From Leucobacter musarum subsp. musarum (GTDB lineage Bacteria > Actinomycetota > Actinomycetes > Actinomycetales > Microbacteriaceae): a stretch of 64,000 bases of DNA. The notes beneath the pieces are model-generated. The model was given only the letters and a program-made list of their open reading frames with translations. It searched no databases and was not told the DNA's origin. Positions 8,952 to 20,153 of the stretch are shown piece after piece. The stretch is from positions 310,001 through 374,000 of the forward strand of contig NZ_JHBW01000087.1 in NCBI RefSeq assembly GCF_001273845.1, in the 5' to 3' direction. The translations under genes were made by a program, and so were the position numbers. The first letter of the stretch is position 1; the number at the start of each line of letters is the position of its first letter.

Positions 8952-9488
8952 CTACGCGTGTTCGACTGGGGGCAGCGTGTGGAAGCGGCGATCGTGGTAG
9001 ACCATCGGATCTGCTGCGTCGCCGAAGACCGCGCCCAGCACTTCTGACACGACGACGACGGAGGAGCCGACGCCGAGCGTGTGCAGCGGTCGGCAGCGGA
9101 GCGCGACTCGAGACGCCGGAAGATACGGTTCTCCCGTGGTCAGCCGGTCCCACCCCTGTTCCGCAGTGAAGCGCTCAGCGCCCGACACCGCGAACGACTG
9201 GGCGACATCGACATGGCGTGAATCGAGCAGGTGCACGAGGTGCGTCTCGGCCCCGAGAATGCCCCCGGCACTTCCGGTCGCACGGGTCACCGAAAATGCG
9301 ATCGCGGGCGGATCGATGCCCACCGAGGCGACACTCGACGCCGTGAGGCCGACCGGGCCGTCTTCGGTCATCGCGGTGATCAGCGAGACGCCGGCCGGGT
9401 GCTCACGAAAGGCTTGCTTGAGTGCGTCGGCACCGCTCACCCCGCTCGCATCGAATTGAACCGGAATGCCGTGCGCAGCCGAGGTCAT
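8952..9488 (-). CDS. Flavin reductase-like FMN-binding protein
   Basis: A 178-residue protein of the flavin reductase-like split-barrel family. Diagnostic stretches are FREHPAGVSLITAM, the flavin-contact GLTASSVASVGIDPPAIAFSV, and a C-terminal GDAADPMVYHDRRFHTL. Such proteins supply reduced FMN to two-component monooxygenases or act as small flavin-dependent reductases. The cotranscribed CPW enzyme downstream suggests a role in quinone or xenobiotic reduction. It is divergent from the peroxidase gene at 9598. Confidence 0.88.
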   Translation of the reverse strand: MTSAAHGIPVQFDASGVSGADALKQAFREHPAGVSLITAMTEDGPVGLTASSVASVGIDPPAIAFSVTRATGSAGGILGAETHLVHLLDSRHVDVAQSFAVSGAERFTAEQGWDRLTTGEPYLPASRVALRCRPLHTLGVGSSVVVVSEVLGAVFGDAADPMVYHDRRFHTLPPVEHA

Positions 9489-9584
9489 ACGTACCCGTGC
9501 CTTTCAATCGTCGAAGTCGCGCAGTCGCGACCCACACGATCTTCAACGGTACCGCGATGCAGCGCATTCCGAAGAGTTCAGGCG

Positions 9585-9590
9585 TAGGCT
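9585..9590 (+). promoter_or_regulatory. -10 element of the peroxidase gene
   Basis: TAGGCT fits the actinobacterial TANNNT -10 consensus and lies 7 bp before the ATG at 9598. With no ribosome site in between, transcription would begin at or next to the start codon, giving a leaderless mRNA. Confidence 0.5.
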
Positions 9591-9597
9591 GAGCCAC

Positions 9598-10083
9598 ATG
9601 GAGCTGCGCGATATTCCCTTCACCACCATCGATGGCGACCCGGCTTCGCTCGCCGACTATGCCGACCGTGCCGTGCTGGTGGTGAACGTCGCGTCGAAGT
9701 GCGGGCTCACGCCGCAGTACGAGAAGCTCGAAGAGCTGCAGCGCACCTATGGGGATCGCGGTTTCACGGTGCTCGGATTTCCCTGCAACCAGTTCATGGG
9801 GCAGGAGCCGGGTGATGGCGGAGAGATCAAAACCTTCTGCTCGATGAACTACGGGGTGACCTTCCCGCTCATGGAGAAGGTGAAGGTGAATGGACGCCGC
9901 AAGCACCCGCTCTATGCAGAACTGCGTGAAACGACCGATGCTGACGGCAAAGCCGGGCGCGTGAAGTGGAACTTCAAGAAGTTCCTCATCGCGCCCGACG
10001 GCACCGTGTCGCGGTTTCGACCCACGACCGAGCCTGACGCTCCAGCGATCGTCGCCGCGATCGAGGCGGCGCTCCCCCGCTAA
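9598..10083 (+). CDS. Glutathione peroxidase-family thiol peroxidase
   Basis: A 161-residue cysteine-type Gpx. The peroxidatic cysteine is Cys35 in VASKCGLTPQ; the catalytic glutamine is in CNQFMGQEPG and the tryptophan in KWNFKKFL, completing the Gpx catalytic set. It should reduce H2O2 or lipid peroxides. As glutathione is generally absent in actinobacteria, thioredoxin is the probable electron donor (family knowledge). The start at 9598 is supported by a -10 element directly upstream and by the family's usual N-terminus. Confidence 0.93.
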   Translation: MELRDIPFTTIDGDPASLADYADRAVLVVNVASKCGLTPQYEKLEELQRTYGDRGFTVLGFPCNQFMGQEPGDGGEIKTFCSMNYGVTFPLMEKVKVNGRRKHPLYAELRETTDADGKAGRVKWNFKKFLIAPDGTVSRFRPTTEPDAPAIVAAIEAALPR

Positions 10084-10085
10084 GA

Positions 10086-10871
10086 CTAACGCCCCCGCGC
10101 CGCCCATGAGCCGCGCTCCCATCCCCCACGCGGGTGGCGATGATGCGGATGCGGGTGCGGTCGACCCGAGTGCATATCGTGCTCGAAGTCATGGTCGTGG
10201 GCTCCTTCCTGGCGCGAATCGTGGCGGTCGTCCCGCTCGTCGCATGTCTGGCCTGACCGGGCAAACCGGCGGTGGCGACGCATGCCGTGCGGCATCCGCA
10301 GGCTCCGCGGCGGTCGCGTGCCCGGTTCCCACCCGAGTTGCTGCGCGACGGCGTCGAGCGTGCGTACCGCAGTCGATACACCCGCATCACCGATGGCTTC
10401 GGAAAGGCGAGCGTCAGCGCGCTGCAGCGCCGCACGCGTGCGTTCCACACCGGCACGACCGGCTTCCGTCAGCGTGAGGCCAGACTCGGATCGGGTAACC
10501 CAGCCGATCTCGACGAGACGGCGAACAGCGAAGTGGCGACGGGGTCCGTGGCCACGCCGCCCCATGCCGCGAGGGTGTGCCGGGCGACGGTCTTCGGTGC
10601 CTGGTACGGCATCGCGCTGATCGGCGTCGTTCTGAACTGACTCGTTCTGCGGAGCCTGCTCCGAGCCGTTCGCGTTCTTGCGATCGAGGCGGCGGAGGAA
10701 TCGCCACTCATCGAGCGTCAGCCCGGCTTCGCCGAGCGTCAGTCGCCGGGACTCGCGCATGACGTGGCTGGCTGTCTTGAGCGAGCGTCGCAGGGCGCGG
10801 AGGTCGGCGTGGTCAGGTGCAGTGGCGCCGGCGCTGTGGCCGACATTTTCGTCTACAAATGCGCTGTGCAT
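10086..10871 (-). CDS. MarR-like regulator with Gly/His-rich insert and His-rich tail
   Basis: A 261-residue cytoplasmic protein of MarR-like layout. Residues ~20-65 give helix 1 and the dimer region (LRALRRSLKTASHVMRES). Residues ~118-175 contain a wing and C-terminal helices (RRLVEIGWVTRSESGLTLTEAGRAG). Between them, where the first HTH helices would sit, is a ~45-residue polar segment rich in Asn, Gln, Asp, Arg and Gly. The last ~60 residues carry repeated His and Arg (HPHPHHRHPRGG), suggesting metal or nucleic-acid contact. A good AAGGAA site precedes the ATG. It is divergent from a second MarR gene across twin operator-like sites. DNA-binding competence is uncertain because the central HTH is interrupted. 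Confidence 0.72.
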   Translation of the reverse strand: MHSAFVDENVGHSAGATAPDHADLRALRRSLKTASHVMRESRRLTLGEAGLTLDEWRFLRRLDRKNANGSEQAPQNESVQNDADQRDAVPGTEDRRPAHPRGMGRRGHGPRRHFAVRRLVEIGWVTRSESGLTLTEAGRAGVERTRAALQRADARLSEAIGDAGVSTAVRTLDAVAQQLGWEPGTRPPRSLRMPHGMRRHRRFARSGQTCDERDDRHDSRQEGAHDHDFEHDMHSGRPHPHPHHRHPRGGWERGSWAARGR

Positions 10872-10880
10872 CGTGTTCCT

Positions 10881-10900
10881 TACTTGTCATGTTGCATGTA
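10881..10900. promoter_or_regulatory. MarR-type operator copy 1
   Basis: TACTTGT-CATGTT-GCATGTA has the same 7-6-7 architecture as the better copy at 10925. It lies 10 bp upstream of the start codon region of the minus-strand regulator, overlapping its probable promoter. Confidence 0.55.
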
Positions 10901-10924
10901 TATGTAGTGTGACATTCACTTCAG

Positions 10925-10944
10925 TACATGTCAAGGTACATGTA
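10925..10944. promoter_or_regulatory. MarR-type operator copy 2 (perfect dyad)
   Basis: TACATGT-CAAGGT-ACATGTA is a perfect inverted repeat ending 2 bp before the ATG of the plus-strand MarR gene. Binding would block that gene's initiation region. The copies are 44 bp apart centre to centre, about four helical turns, so both could be contacted from the same face. Confidence 0.65.
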
Positions 10945-10946
10945 AG

Positions 10947-11498
10947 ATGTTCGCTGTGAGCAGATCCGACGACATCGACGACATCGCGCACGCCCTCGCA
11001 CGCGTACGGGGCCGAGGCAGGGGTCCGCGAAGCCCCTGGGGCCCCGGCGGCCACGACGGCTCCTTTGGCCGCGGGGGCCCTTTTGGCACTCCAGATCACG
11101 ACGCCCCCGGGACCCCCCAACCACACCACCATGGGCACGGGCCGCACGATGGGAGACGCTTCGGCGGCCCCGCACTCATGCGACTCGTCGAGACCCTTGC
11201 CGCAGCGGAGACCCCACTGGGTGTCGGCGCGATCGGTGAGGCGATCGGCGTTGACCAGCCCCGCGCTTCACGGCTCGTGCAACAGGCGGCCGAGCGCGGG
11301 CTCGTCGAGCGCAAGGCAGATCCGCATGACGCACGTCGCACCCGCATTGCCCTCACGGACCGCGGTCGCGGGTTTGCGCGCGGTGTGCGCGGCGAACGAC
11401 GCGAAGCCCTCGGCACCGCGCTTCAGCAGTTCACTGATGCGGAGCGGGCTGAGCTTGCGCGACTGCTCGACAAGCTGGCGACCCACTGGCCGGAGTAG
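10947..11498 (+). CDS. MarR family regulator with Gly/His-rich insertion
   Basis: A 183-residue winged-helix regulator. Residues 8-22 form the first helix. Residues ~24-78 are an unusual Gly/Pro/His-rich stretch (including PHHHGHGPHDG). The classical MarR core follows: PALMRLVETLAA, the HTH VGAIGEAIGVDQPRASRLVQQ, and the wing RKADPHDARRTRIALTDRG. The insert separates helix 1 from helix 2 and could bind metal through its histidines. It probably autoregulates together with the divergent partner through the two dyads between them. No obvious efflux or metal-transport target lies next door, so the regulon is unknown. Confidence 0.85.
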   Translation: MFAVSRSDDIDDIAHALARVRGRGRGPRSPWGPGGHDGSFGRGGPFGTPDHDAPGTPQPHHHGHGPHDGRRFGGPALMRLVETLAAAETPLGVGAIGEAIGVDQPRASRLVQQAAERGLVERKADPHDARRTRIALTDRGRGFARGVRGERREALGTALQQFTDAERAELARLLDKLATHWPE

Positions 11499-11537
11499 TA
11501 CCGCATGCGCCACGGGCAGAGAGAAAGAAAGTATGGG

Positions 11538-11611
11538 TGGGCCCGGAGGGACTCGAACCCCCGACCCTCTCGGTGTAAACGAGATGCTCTAACCAACTGA
11601 GCTACAGGCCC
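11538..11611 (-). tRNA. tRNA-Val (anticodon TAC)
   Basis: The minus strand folds into a complete cloverleaf: acceptor GGGCCTG/CGGGCCC with discriminator A, D arm GCTC..GAGC, anticodon stem CTCG/CGAG with loop TTTACAC, and T arm around GTTCGAGTC. The anticodon is TAC, reading valine GUA/GUG. CCA is not encoded. Confidence 0.95.
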
Positions 11612-11688
11612 CAATCGCCGCGACTCGCCTCAGCAGCGCAGCCGTATCAGCATACGCGAGGCGAGGCGCGACTCAAAAATCGCTCGAC

Positions 11689-12150
11689 TCAGGCGAGTGT
11701 CGCGAGTGCGTCCCGGTAGGCCCCGAAGTCGCGAGCTTCGCCCGGAGCAGTCTCGAAGGAGGCAAGCACGCGGCGATCCTCACCGATCACCAAGGTGGCG
11801 CGCGTCGCAATGCCGGCTTCCTCAACGAAGACACCGTATTTGCGCGCCACGGCGCCGTGCGGCCAGAAGTCGGAAAGAATCGAGAACTCGTACCCCTCGT
11901 GCTCGGCCCAGGCCTTGAGCGCGTACTCCGAATCAACCGAAACGCCGAGCAGGCGCACGTTCTGGTCGGCGAAGATCGCGAGGTTGTCGCGCAGCTCGCA
12001 GAGTTCGCCGGTGCAGATTCCCGAGAAGGCCAGCGGGAAGAAGACGAGCGCGACCGGGCCTTCGGCGACGAGTTCTGAGAGCACGAGCTCTTCACCATGC
12101 TGATCGGAAAGCGTGAAATCGGGTGCCTGCGCACCAACTGCGAGAACCAT
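11689..12150 (-). CDS. ahpE: Peroxiredoxin, AhpE type
   Basis: A 153-residue cytosolic peroxiredoxin of the AhpE subfamily known from mycobacteria. The peroxidatic Cys46 is in AFSGICTGELC, with a second cysteine (Cys51) five residues later; M. tuberculosis AhpE is 1-Cys, so Cys51 is an extra feature that might act as resolving residue. PVALVFFPLAFSG and the WPHGAVARKYGVF region are family hallmarks. It reduces peroxides and peroxynitrite with mycothiol/mycoredoxin or thioredoxin as donor (family knowledge). CAGGAG precedes the ATG. Confidence 0.92.
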   Translation of the reverse strand: MVLAVGAQAPDFTLSDQHGEELVLSELVAEGPVALVFFPLAFSGICTGELCELRDNLAIFADQNVRLLGVSVDSEYALKAWAEHEGYEFSILSDFWPHGAVARKYGVFVEEAGIATRATLVIGEDRRVLASFETAPGEARDFGAYRDALATLA

Positions 12151-12300
12151 CGAGACTCCTGTTCCGGGCGACGCCGCCCCTCAATATGCGATTGCGATAC
12201 ACACTGTAGCGCTCCCGATCAGCCTCGATATTTACCCGTCAGTTTGTGCGGAAAAGACACCCGGGCGGCTCCGATTGCCTGATTGGTCGTGCAACTTCGA

Positions 12301-12306
12301 TAGTCT
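12301..12306 (+). promoter_or_regulatory. aceE: Putative -10 element of aceE
   Basis: TAGTCT in the 260-bp gap between the divergent ahpE and aceE genes fits the TANNNT consensus. No clear -35 at normal spacing is seen. The leader to the TTG start would be about 100 nt; nothing else in the gap is recognisable. Confidence 0.3.
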
Positions 12307-12410
12307 GGTGCGACACCCGCGAATCCAGCGGGCGCCTTTCGTGCTGCGCGCCGACGCATCAACCAGCGTCTCAGGCTCGCGCACGCCTCATGGTGAATGG
12401 AGCACAAATC

Positions 12411-15137
<2,727 letters not shown>

Positions 15138-15167
15138 GCGCGCCCCGCGGCGAGCGACTCGAATCCC

Positions 15168-16376
15168 ATGGACCGAACCAAGTCCCAGGAACTCGCCTGG
15201 CTCCGCACCATTACGGGGGAGCTCTCGACACGAACCATTACCCGGCTCGACGAGACGCTCCCCTGGTACGGAAACATGCCGCCGAGCCGACGCTCCGCCG
15301 TCGGACTCGTCGCACAGACCGGGATCAGTTCGTTCATTCAGTGGTACGAGGACCCGACCTCAACACCGTGGATCGCGTCCGACGTCTTCAGCGCAGCTCC
15401 CCGTGAGCTGCTGCGCTCGATCAGCCTGCAGGAGACGCTGCAGCTGATTCGCGTCGTCGTGTCGGTGGTTGAGGATCGCGTCGCCCCGCGCAGCGAACCG
15501 TTGCGCGAGGCGGTGCTCCACTATTCACGCGACGTCGCATTCGCCGCCGCCGATGTCTACGCACGAGCGGCTGAAGCACGAGGGCTGTGGGACGCGCGCC
15601 TGGAGGCACTCGTCGTCGATTCGATCCTGACCGGTGAGAGCGACGACGAGCTTCCCAGCCGCATCGCCGCACTCGGCTGGCACGGAGACGGCGAGGCTGC
15701 GGTGCTGGTCGGCACCGCGGAACGGTTTGTCGATGTCGATCAGCTCCGCCGATCGGCACGACATGCCGGGGCGGATGTGCTCATCGGCCTGCAGGGAACG
15801 CGCCTCGTGTTGGTGCTCGGCCGGCTCGAACCGCCGGCGAAGGATCAGGTGAATGGCGGTGAACCGCTGTCGTTCATCGATATCGCTCATCGTCTTGCCG
15901 ACGGCTTCTCTGAGGGGCCGCTCGTACTCGGGCCCGCAGTCGCGAACCTGGTGGATGCCTCCCGGAGTGCACGAGCGGCACTCGCCGGAGTTGCAGTCGC
16001 ACGTTCGTGGCGACACGCCCCCCGCCCCGTGGCCGCCGATGATTTGCTCCCCGAGCGTGCACTCGCCGGCGACGGCCTGGCGCGCCGCACGCTGATCGAA
16101 CAGATCTATGAGCCGCTCGCCGCGCACTCGGGCGAGCTTTTGGAAACGCTCTGGTGCTACCTCGACAACGGCCGTTCGCTCGAGGCAACTGCGCGCGAGC
16201 TCTTCGTGCATCCCAACACCGTGCGCTATCGCCTCAAGAAGGTCTCCGATGTCATCGGGTGGAACGCGACCGGTGCACGCGAGGCGCTGATCTTGCAGTC
16301 GGCACTGATCGCCGGATCCATCGCTCAGAACGGCCGCCGATCGCCCGCCCCAAAGCGCGAGTCGAATCGCGGCTGA
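15168..16376 (+). CDS. fasR: FasR-like PucR-family activator of fatty-acid synthesis
   Basis: A 402-residue regulator: a middle GGDEF-like/CdaR region (residues ~170-290) and a C-terminal PucR-type helix-turn-helix (residues ~335-390, ETLWCYLDNGRSLEATARELFVHPNTVRYRLKKV). In Streptomyces the FasR protein encoded immediately upstream of fabD-fabH-acpP-fabF activates that operon; synteny here is identical. It starts 30 bp after aceE and ends ~115 bp before fabD, leaving room for a fabD promoter it could control. The function is inferred from architecture and position. Confidence 0.88.
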   Translation: MDRTKSQELAWLRTITGELSTRTITRLDETLPWYGNMPPSRRSAVGLVAQTGISSFIQWYEDPTSTPWIASDVFSAAPRELLRSISLQETLQLIRVVVSVVEDRVAPRSEPLREAVLHYSRDVAFAAADVYARAAEARGLWDARLEALVVDSILTGESDDELPSRIAALGWHGDGEAAVLVGTAERFVDVDQLRRSARHAGADVLIGLQGTRLVLVLGRLEPPAKDQVNGGEPLSFIDIAHRLADGFSEGPLVLGPAVANLVDASRSARAALAGVAVARSWRHAPRPVAADDLLPERALAGDGLARRTLIEQIYEPLAAHSGELLETLWCYLDNGRSLEATARELFVHPNTVRYRLKKVSDVIGWNATGAREALILQSALIAGSIAQNGRRSPAPKRESNRG

Positions 16377-16490
16377 GCGCGCGGGAACACCTCGAAACGG
16401 CGCCTTTCTGACGCACTCCCACAAAGAATTCCGCGAAGTGTGGTCGAGAATATGCAGGCCAACCGACCCCGATCTGAGAAACTGGAACAC

Positions 16491-17411
16491 GTGATCGTCA
16501 TCGCAAGCCCCGGACAGGGCTCACAAACCCCCGGATTCCTCGCCCCCTGGCTCGAGCTCCCCGGAGCTCGAGAGTTTCTTGGCAAGGCGTCCGAGCACGT
16601 CGGTATCGACCTCATCGCCCACGGCACGACGAGTGACGCAGACACGATTCGCGACACCGCGATCGCCCAGCCGCTCATCGTTGCGGCGAGCCTGCTCGCC
16701 TGGCGCGAACTGTCGGCGCGCGTCTCCGTCGCCAATGCCGGCATCGCCGGGCACTCGGTCGGCGAGTTCGCGGCGGCCGTCGCTGCAGGTGTGCTTTCCG
16801 ACGCCGACGCGCTGCGCCTCGTCGCGGTGCGCGGTCGCGCAATGGCCGATGCCGCGTCGCGCGCAGAGACCGGCATGGCCGCGGTCGTCGGCGGAGTCGA
16901 GAGCGATGTGCTTGAGAAGATCGCCGAGCACGGTGCGACGGCTGCGAACCGCAATGGCGGTGGCCAGATCGTCGCAGCCGGCTCGCGAGCGGCGCTTGAC
17001 GCGCTTGCCGCAGATGCCCCGCGGGGCGCACGCGTGATCGCGTTGCAGGTCGCCGGCGCGTTCCACACCGAGGCTATGGCGTCGGCGATCCCCGTGCTCC
17101 GTGAAGCCGCGGTCGGCATGTCCGCGGAACAGCCGAAGCACCCGCTCTGGTCGAACGCCGATGGCGCCCTCGTGACCGATGGTTCCGCGTTCGTTGACTC
17201 ACTCGTGTCGCAGATCGCGCAGCCGGTGCGTTGGGATGCCTGCATGGCGAGCTTCCAGAGCGCGGGAATCACCGGACTCATCGAGCTTCTCCCAGCCGGC
17301 GCACTCACCGGCATCGCGAAACGCGCGCTCAAGGGCGTTCCCGCAGTCGCCATCAAGTCCCCTGAAGATCTCGACGCGGCCGTGGCTCTGATCACCGGCC
17401 CCGCAGCCTGA
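16491..17411 (+). CDS. fabD: Malonyl-CoA:ACP transacylase
   Basis: Transfers malonyl groups from CoA to ACP for type II fatty-acid synthesis. The N-terminus IVIASPGQGSQTPGF is the family start, the nucleophile serine is in GHSVGE, and the catalytic histidine in AGAFHTEAM. Length is 306 residues from the GTG at 16491, matching homologues; an in-frame ATG at 16452 would add 13 residues that homologues lack. fabH follows after 17 bp. Confidence 0.95.
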   Translation: MIVIASPGQGSQTPGFLAPWLELPGAREFLGKASEHVGIDLIAHGTTSDADTIRDTAIAQPLIVAASLLAWRELSARVSVANAGIAGHSVGEFAAAVAAGVLSDADALRLVAVRGRAMADAASRAETGMAAVVGGVESDVLEKIAEHGATAANRNGGGQIVAAGSRAALDALAADAPRGARVIALQVAGAFHTEAMASAIPVLREAAVGMSAEQPKHPLWSNADGALVTDGSAFVDSLVSQIAQPVRWDACMASFQSAGITGLIELLPAGALTGIAKRALKGVPAVAIKSPEDLDAAVALITGPAA

Positions 17412-17428
17412 CCGAAACGGAATCGCAT

Positions 17429-18433
17429 ATGACTGCTCTCGTGCAGCCCTCGGGCCCCGCGCACACGCGCATTCTGTCGATCGGTGCCGCCCGCGGCGAC
17501 CTCGACGTGCCGAACGACGATCTCGTCGGCCCCATCGACTCTTCGGATGAGTGGATTCGCCAGCGCACCGGCATCATCCAGCGCCGACGCGCGAGTCGCT
17601 CGGTCGAAGCCGTCGACCTCGCCGTCGAAGCCGGCGAAGAGGCAATCGCGGCTTCCGGCCTGGATCGTTCCGAGATCGATGGGGTCATCATCTCCACCAT
17701 CTCCAACGTCGCGGTCACCCCGTCGATGGCTGCCCTTGCAGCGCACCGACTCGGCTTGACCCCCGCCGCAGCCTTCGACATCTCCGCCGCGTGCGCGGGG
17801 TACGTTTACGGCGTCGCCCAGGCCGACGCGCTCGTGCGCGCCGGCATCTGCCGCAACGTGCTCGTGATCGGCGCGGAGAAGCTCTCCGATATCGTCGATC
17901 CGACCGATCGCAGCATCTCGTTCCTGCTCGCTGACGGCGCCGGGGCCGTCGTGATCGGGCCGAGCGATCACGCAGGCATCGGCCCCACGGTGTGGGGCTC
18001 CGACGGCGAGAAGTGGGACACGATTCGGGTCACCTCGACCTTCGAGGAGTACCGAAACAATCCGGGTGTCGTCGCCTGGCCGACGCTGCGCCAAGACGGC
18101 CAGACGGTGTTCCGCTGGGCCGTGTGGGAGATGGCGAAGGTTGCACGGCAGACGCTCGAGGCGTCAGGCATTGAGCCGGGAGATCTCGCCGCGTTCATTC
18201 CGCACCAGGCCAACATGCGCATCGTCGACGAGTTCGCGAAACAGCTGAAACTGCCGGAGACCGTGGCGATCGCACGCGATATCGAGATGCAGGGCAACAC
18301 CTCCGCAGCATCGATCCCCCTCGCGATGCACGCGCTGCTGCAGCAGCAGCCCGAGCTCTCGGGTGGCCTGGCACTCACCATCGGCTTCGGGGCCGGGCTC
18401 GTCTACGGCGCCCAGGTCGTCGAGATTCCCTGA
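17429..18433 (+). CDS. fabH: Beta-ketoacyl-ACP synthase III
   Basis: Condenses an acyl-CoA primer with malonyl-ACP, starting fatty-acid chains; actinobacterial FabH usually accepts branched primers. The catalytic Cys is in SAACAGY, His in FIPHQANMRI and Asn in GNTSAAS, the complete thiolase-fold triad. Length is 334 residues. The SDEWIRQRTGI motif near the N-terminus is typical. It lies 17 bp after fabD and 93 bp before acpP in the operon. Confidence 0.96.
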   Translation: MTALVQPSGPAHTRILSIGAARGDLDVPNDDLVGPIDSSDEWIRQRTGIIQRRRASRSVEAVDLAVEAGEEAIAASGLDRSEIDGVIISTISNVAVTPSMAALAAHRLGLTPAAAFDISAACAGYVYGVAQADALVRAGICRNVLVIGAEKLSDIVDPTDRSISFLLADGAGAVVIGPSDHAGIGPTVWGSDGEKWDTIRVTSTFEEYRNNPGVVAWPTLRQDGQTVFRWAVWEMAKVARQTLEASGIEPGDLAAFIPHQANMRIVDEFAKQLKLPETVAIARDIEMQGNTSAASIPLAMHALLQQQPELSGGLALTIGFGAGLVYGAQVVEIP

Positions 18434-18526
18434 CCTCTCGCGCCACACCCGGGAGTGTTCCCCCGGTACGAGGCCGACCGACATACACTTTTCACCGACC
18501 GAAACCCATATCAAGGAGAAACACAC

Positions 18527-18775
18527 ATGGCATTCAGCAATGAAGAGGTCCTCGCAGGTCTGGCTGAGCTCGTCAACGACGAGACCGGCATCGCAGCGGA
18601 CGTTGTCGCACTCGACAAGTCGTTCACCGATGACCTCGACATCGACTCGATCTCGATGATGACCATCGTCGTCAACGCCGAAGAGAAGTTCGACGTCAAG
18701 ATCCCCGACGAGGAAGTCAAGAACCTGAAGACCGTCGGCGACGCCGTCGACTTCATCGTCAAGGCTCAGGCCTAA
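18527..18775 (+). CDS. acpP: Acyl carrier protein
   Basis: An 82-residue acidic acyl carrier protein. The phosphopantetheine-attachment serine is in the DLDIDSISMM motif; the helices around it are canonical. It carries growing acyl chains between the enzymes encoded on both sides. A strong AAGGAG site lies ahead of the ATG at 18527, consistent with the high ACP level cells need. A longer upstream frame is not preferred. Confidence 0.97.
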   Translation: MAFSNEEVLAGLAELVNDETGIAADVVALDKSFTDDLDIDSISMMTIVVNAEEKFDVKIPDEEVKNLKTVGDAVDFIVKAQA

Positions 18776-18793
18776 GCACGCGGTTTCGAGCGC

Positions 18794-18845
18794 AACGCGG
18801 CGGTCGCAGCATTCCCGCTCATTCGCGGGACACTCCCGCCGCGTT
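18794..18845 (+). other. Two-tier hairpin between acpP and fabF
   Basis: Outer arms AACGCGGCG (18794) and CGCCGCGTT (18837) enclose an inner CCCGC/GCGGG stem. No U-run follows. It could trim the mRNA downstream of acpP, giving ACP more message than FabF. Confidence 0.55.
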
Positions 18846-18901
18846 CGCTCGCTCCTCCCCCACTACTTTCCGGTCCACCCCACATCTCGGAGTACCCACA
18901 C

Positions 18902-20140
18902 ATGACGAAGAAGATTGTCGTTACCGGCATCGGAGCCTCCTCGCCGATCGGCGGAACGGCTCCTGAGAGCTGGCAGGCACTGCTCGCTGGCGAGTCCGGC
19001 GTGCGCACCTTCGAGAACGACTGGGCCGAGACCTACGGACTCGCCGTCAACTTTGCGGGCACGGCCAAGGTCGACCCCGCAGAGGTGCTCGATCGACCGG
19101 TCGCGAAACGACTTGACCCGTCGAGCCGATTCGCGCTCGTCGCGGCACTCGAGGCCTGGGCCGACGCGGGCACCCCCGAGGTGCCGTCGGAGCGACTCGG
19201 TGTCGACTGGGCCACCGGTATCGGCGGTCTCTGGACGCTGCTCGATGCCTGGGACACCCTGCGCGAGAAGGGCCCCCGTCGAGTCATGCCGCTCACGGTG
19301 CCCATGCTCATGCCGAATGCCCCCGCGGCCGCGGTCTCGATGCATCTCGAAGCGCGTGCGTTCGCACGCACGGTCGCTTCCGCCTGCGCGTCGAGCACGG
19401 AATCCATCGCGAATGCCTACGAACATCTGCAGGCGGGTCTCGCCGACGTCGTCATCGCGGGCGGCGCGGAAGCCGCGATCCACCCCATTACACTTGCGTC
19501 GTTCAACTCGGCACAGGCACTCTCGAAGCGCGTCGATTCGCCGGCGACCGCGTCACGCCCCTACAACATCGACCGTGACGGATTCGTCATGGGCGAAGGC
19601 GCTGCCGCGCTCGTGCTCGAAACCGAAGAGCACGCGCTCGCTCGCGGCGCCAAGATCTACGCTGAGATTGCGGGCGGCGGCGTGACCGCTGACTCCTACC
19701 ACATCACCGCGAACGATCCCGAGGGCAAGGGCGCGATTCGCGCCGTGCACCTCGCGCTCGAGCAGGCGGGCGCCACGCCCGATGACGTAACGCACATCAA
19801 CGCGCACGCCACCTCGACGCCGGTGGGCGATATCGCGGAATACGTGGCGCTCCGCAGCGTATTCGGTGAGCGCGTCACTGAGATTCCGGTATCGGCCACC
19901 AAAGCCGCGACGGGTCACCTCCTCGGCGGCACCGGCGCGCTCGAAGCGATGTTCTCCGTGCTCGCCGTGCAGCACCGCATCGCTCCCCCGACGATCAACC
20001 TCGTCGATCAAGACCCCGAGATTCCGCTCTCCGTCTCCGGCGACGCGCAGCCCTTGGGTGATGGCCCGCAGCTGGCGATCTCGAACTCCTTCGGCTTCGG
20101 CGGCCACAACGCCGTGTTGGCGATTCGCTCGTACGAGTAA
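18902..20140 (+). CDS. fabF: Beta-ketoacyl-ACP synthase II
   Basis: Elongating condensing enzyme of type II fatty-acid synthesis, 412 residues. The catalytic Cys is in ASACASSTE, with histidines in HATSTPVGD and KAATGHLLGGTGA (the second preceded by the conserved lysine). It decarboxylates malonyl-ACP and extends acyl-ACP by two carbons. It is the last gene of the aceE-fasR-fab cluster, with a strong terminator hairpin 13 bp after the stop. Confidence 0.97.
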   Translation: MTKKIVVTGIGASSPIGGTAPESWQALLAGESGVRTFENDWAETYGLAVNFAGTAKVDPAEVLDRPVAKRLDPSSRFALVAALEAWADAGTPEVPSERLGVDWATGIGGLWTLLDAWDTLREKGPRRVMPLTVPMLMPNAPAAAVSMHLEARAFARTVASACASSTESIANAYEHLQAGLADVVIAGGAEAAIHPITLASFNSAQALSKRVDSPATASRPYNIDRDGFVMGEGAAALVLETEEHALARGAKIYAEIAGGGVTADSYHITANDPEGKGAIRAVHLALEQAGATPDDVTHINAHATSTPVGDIAEYVALRSVFGERVTEIPVSATKAATGHLLGGTGALEAMFSVLAVQHRIAPPTINLVDQDPEIPLSVSGDAQPLGDGPQLAISNSFGFGGHNAVLAIRSYE

Positions 20141-20153
20141 TCGCTCCGACACC

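Noticed and set aside
16420..16450. CCACA/TGTGG dyad upstream of fabD as a FasR site
   Set aside because: Arms of only 5 bp with a 15-bp spacer; I cannot match it to a known FasR operator, so it is not listed as a feature.
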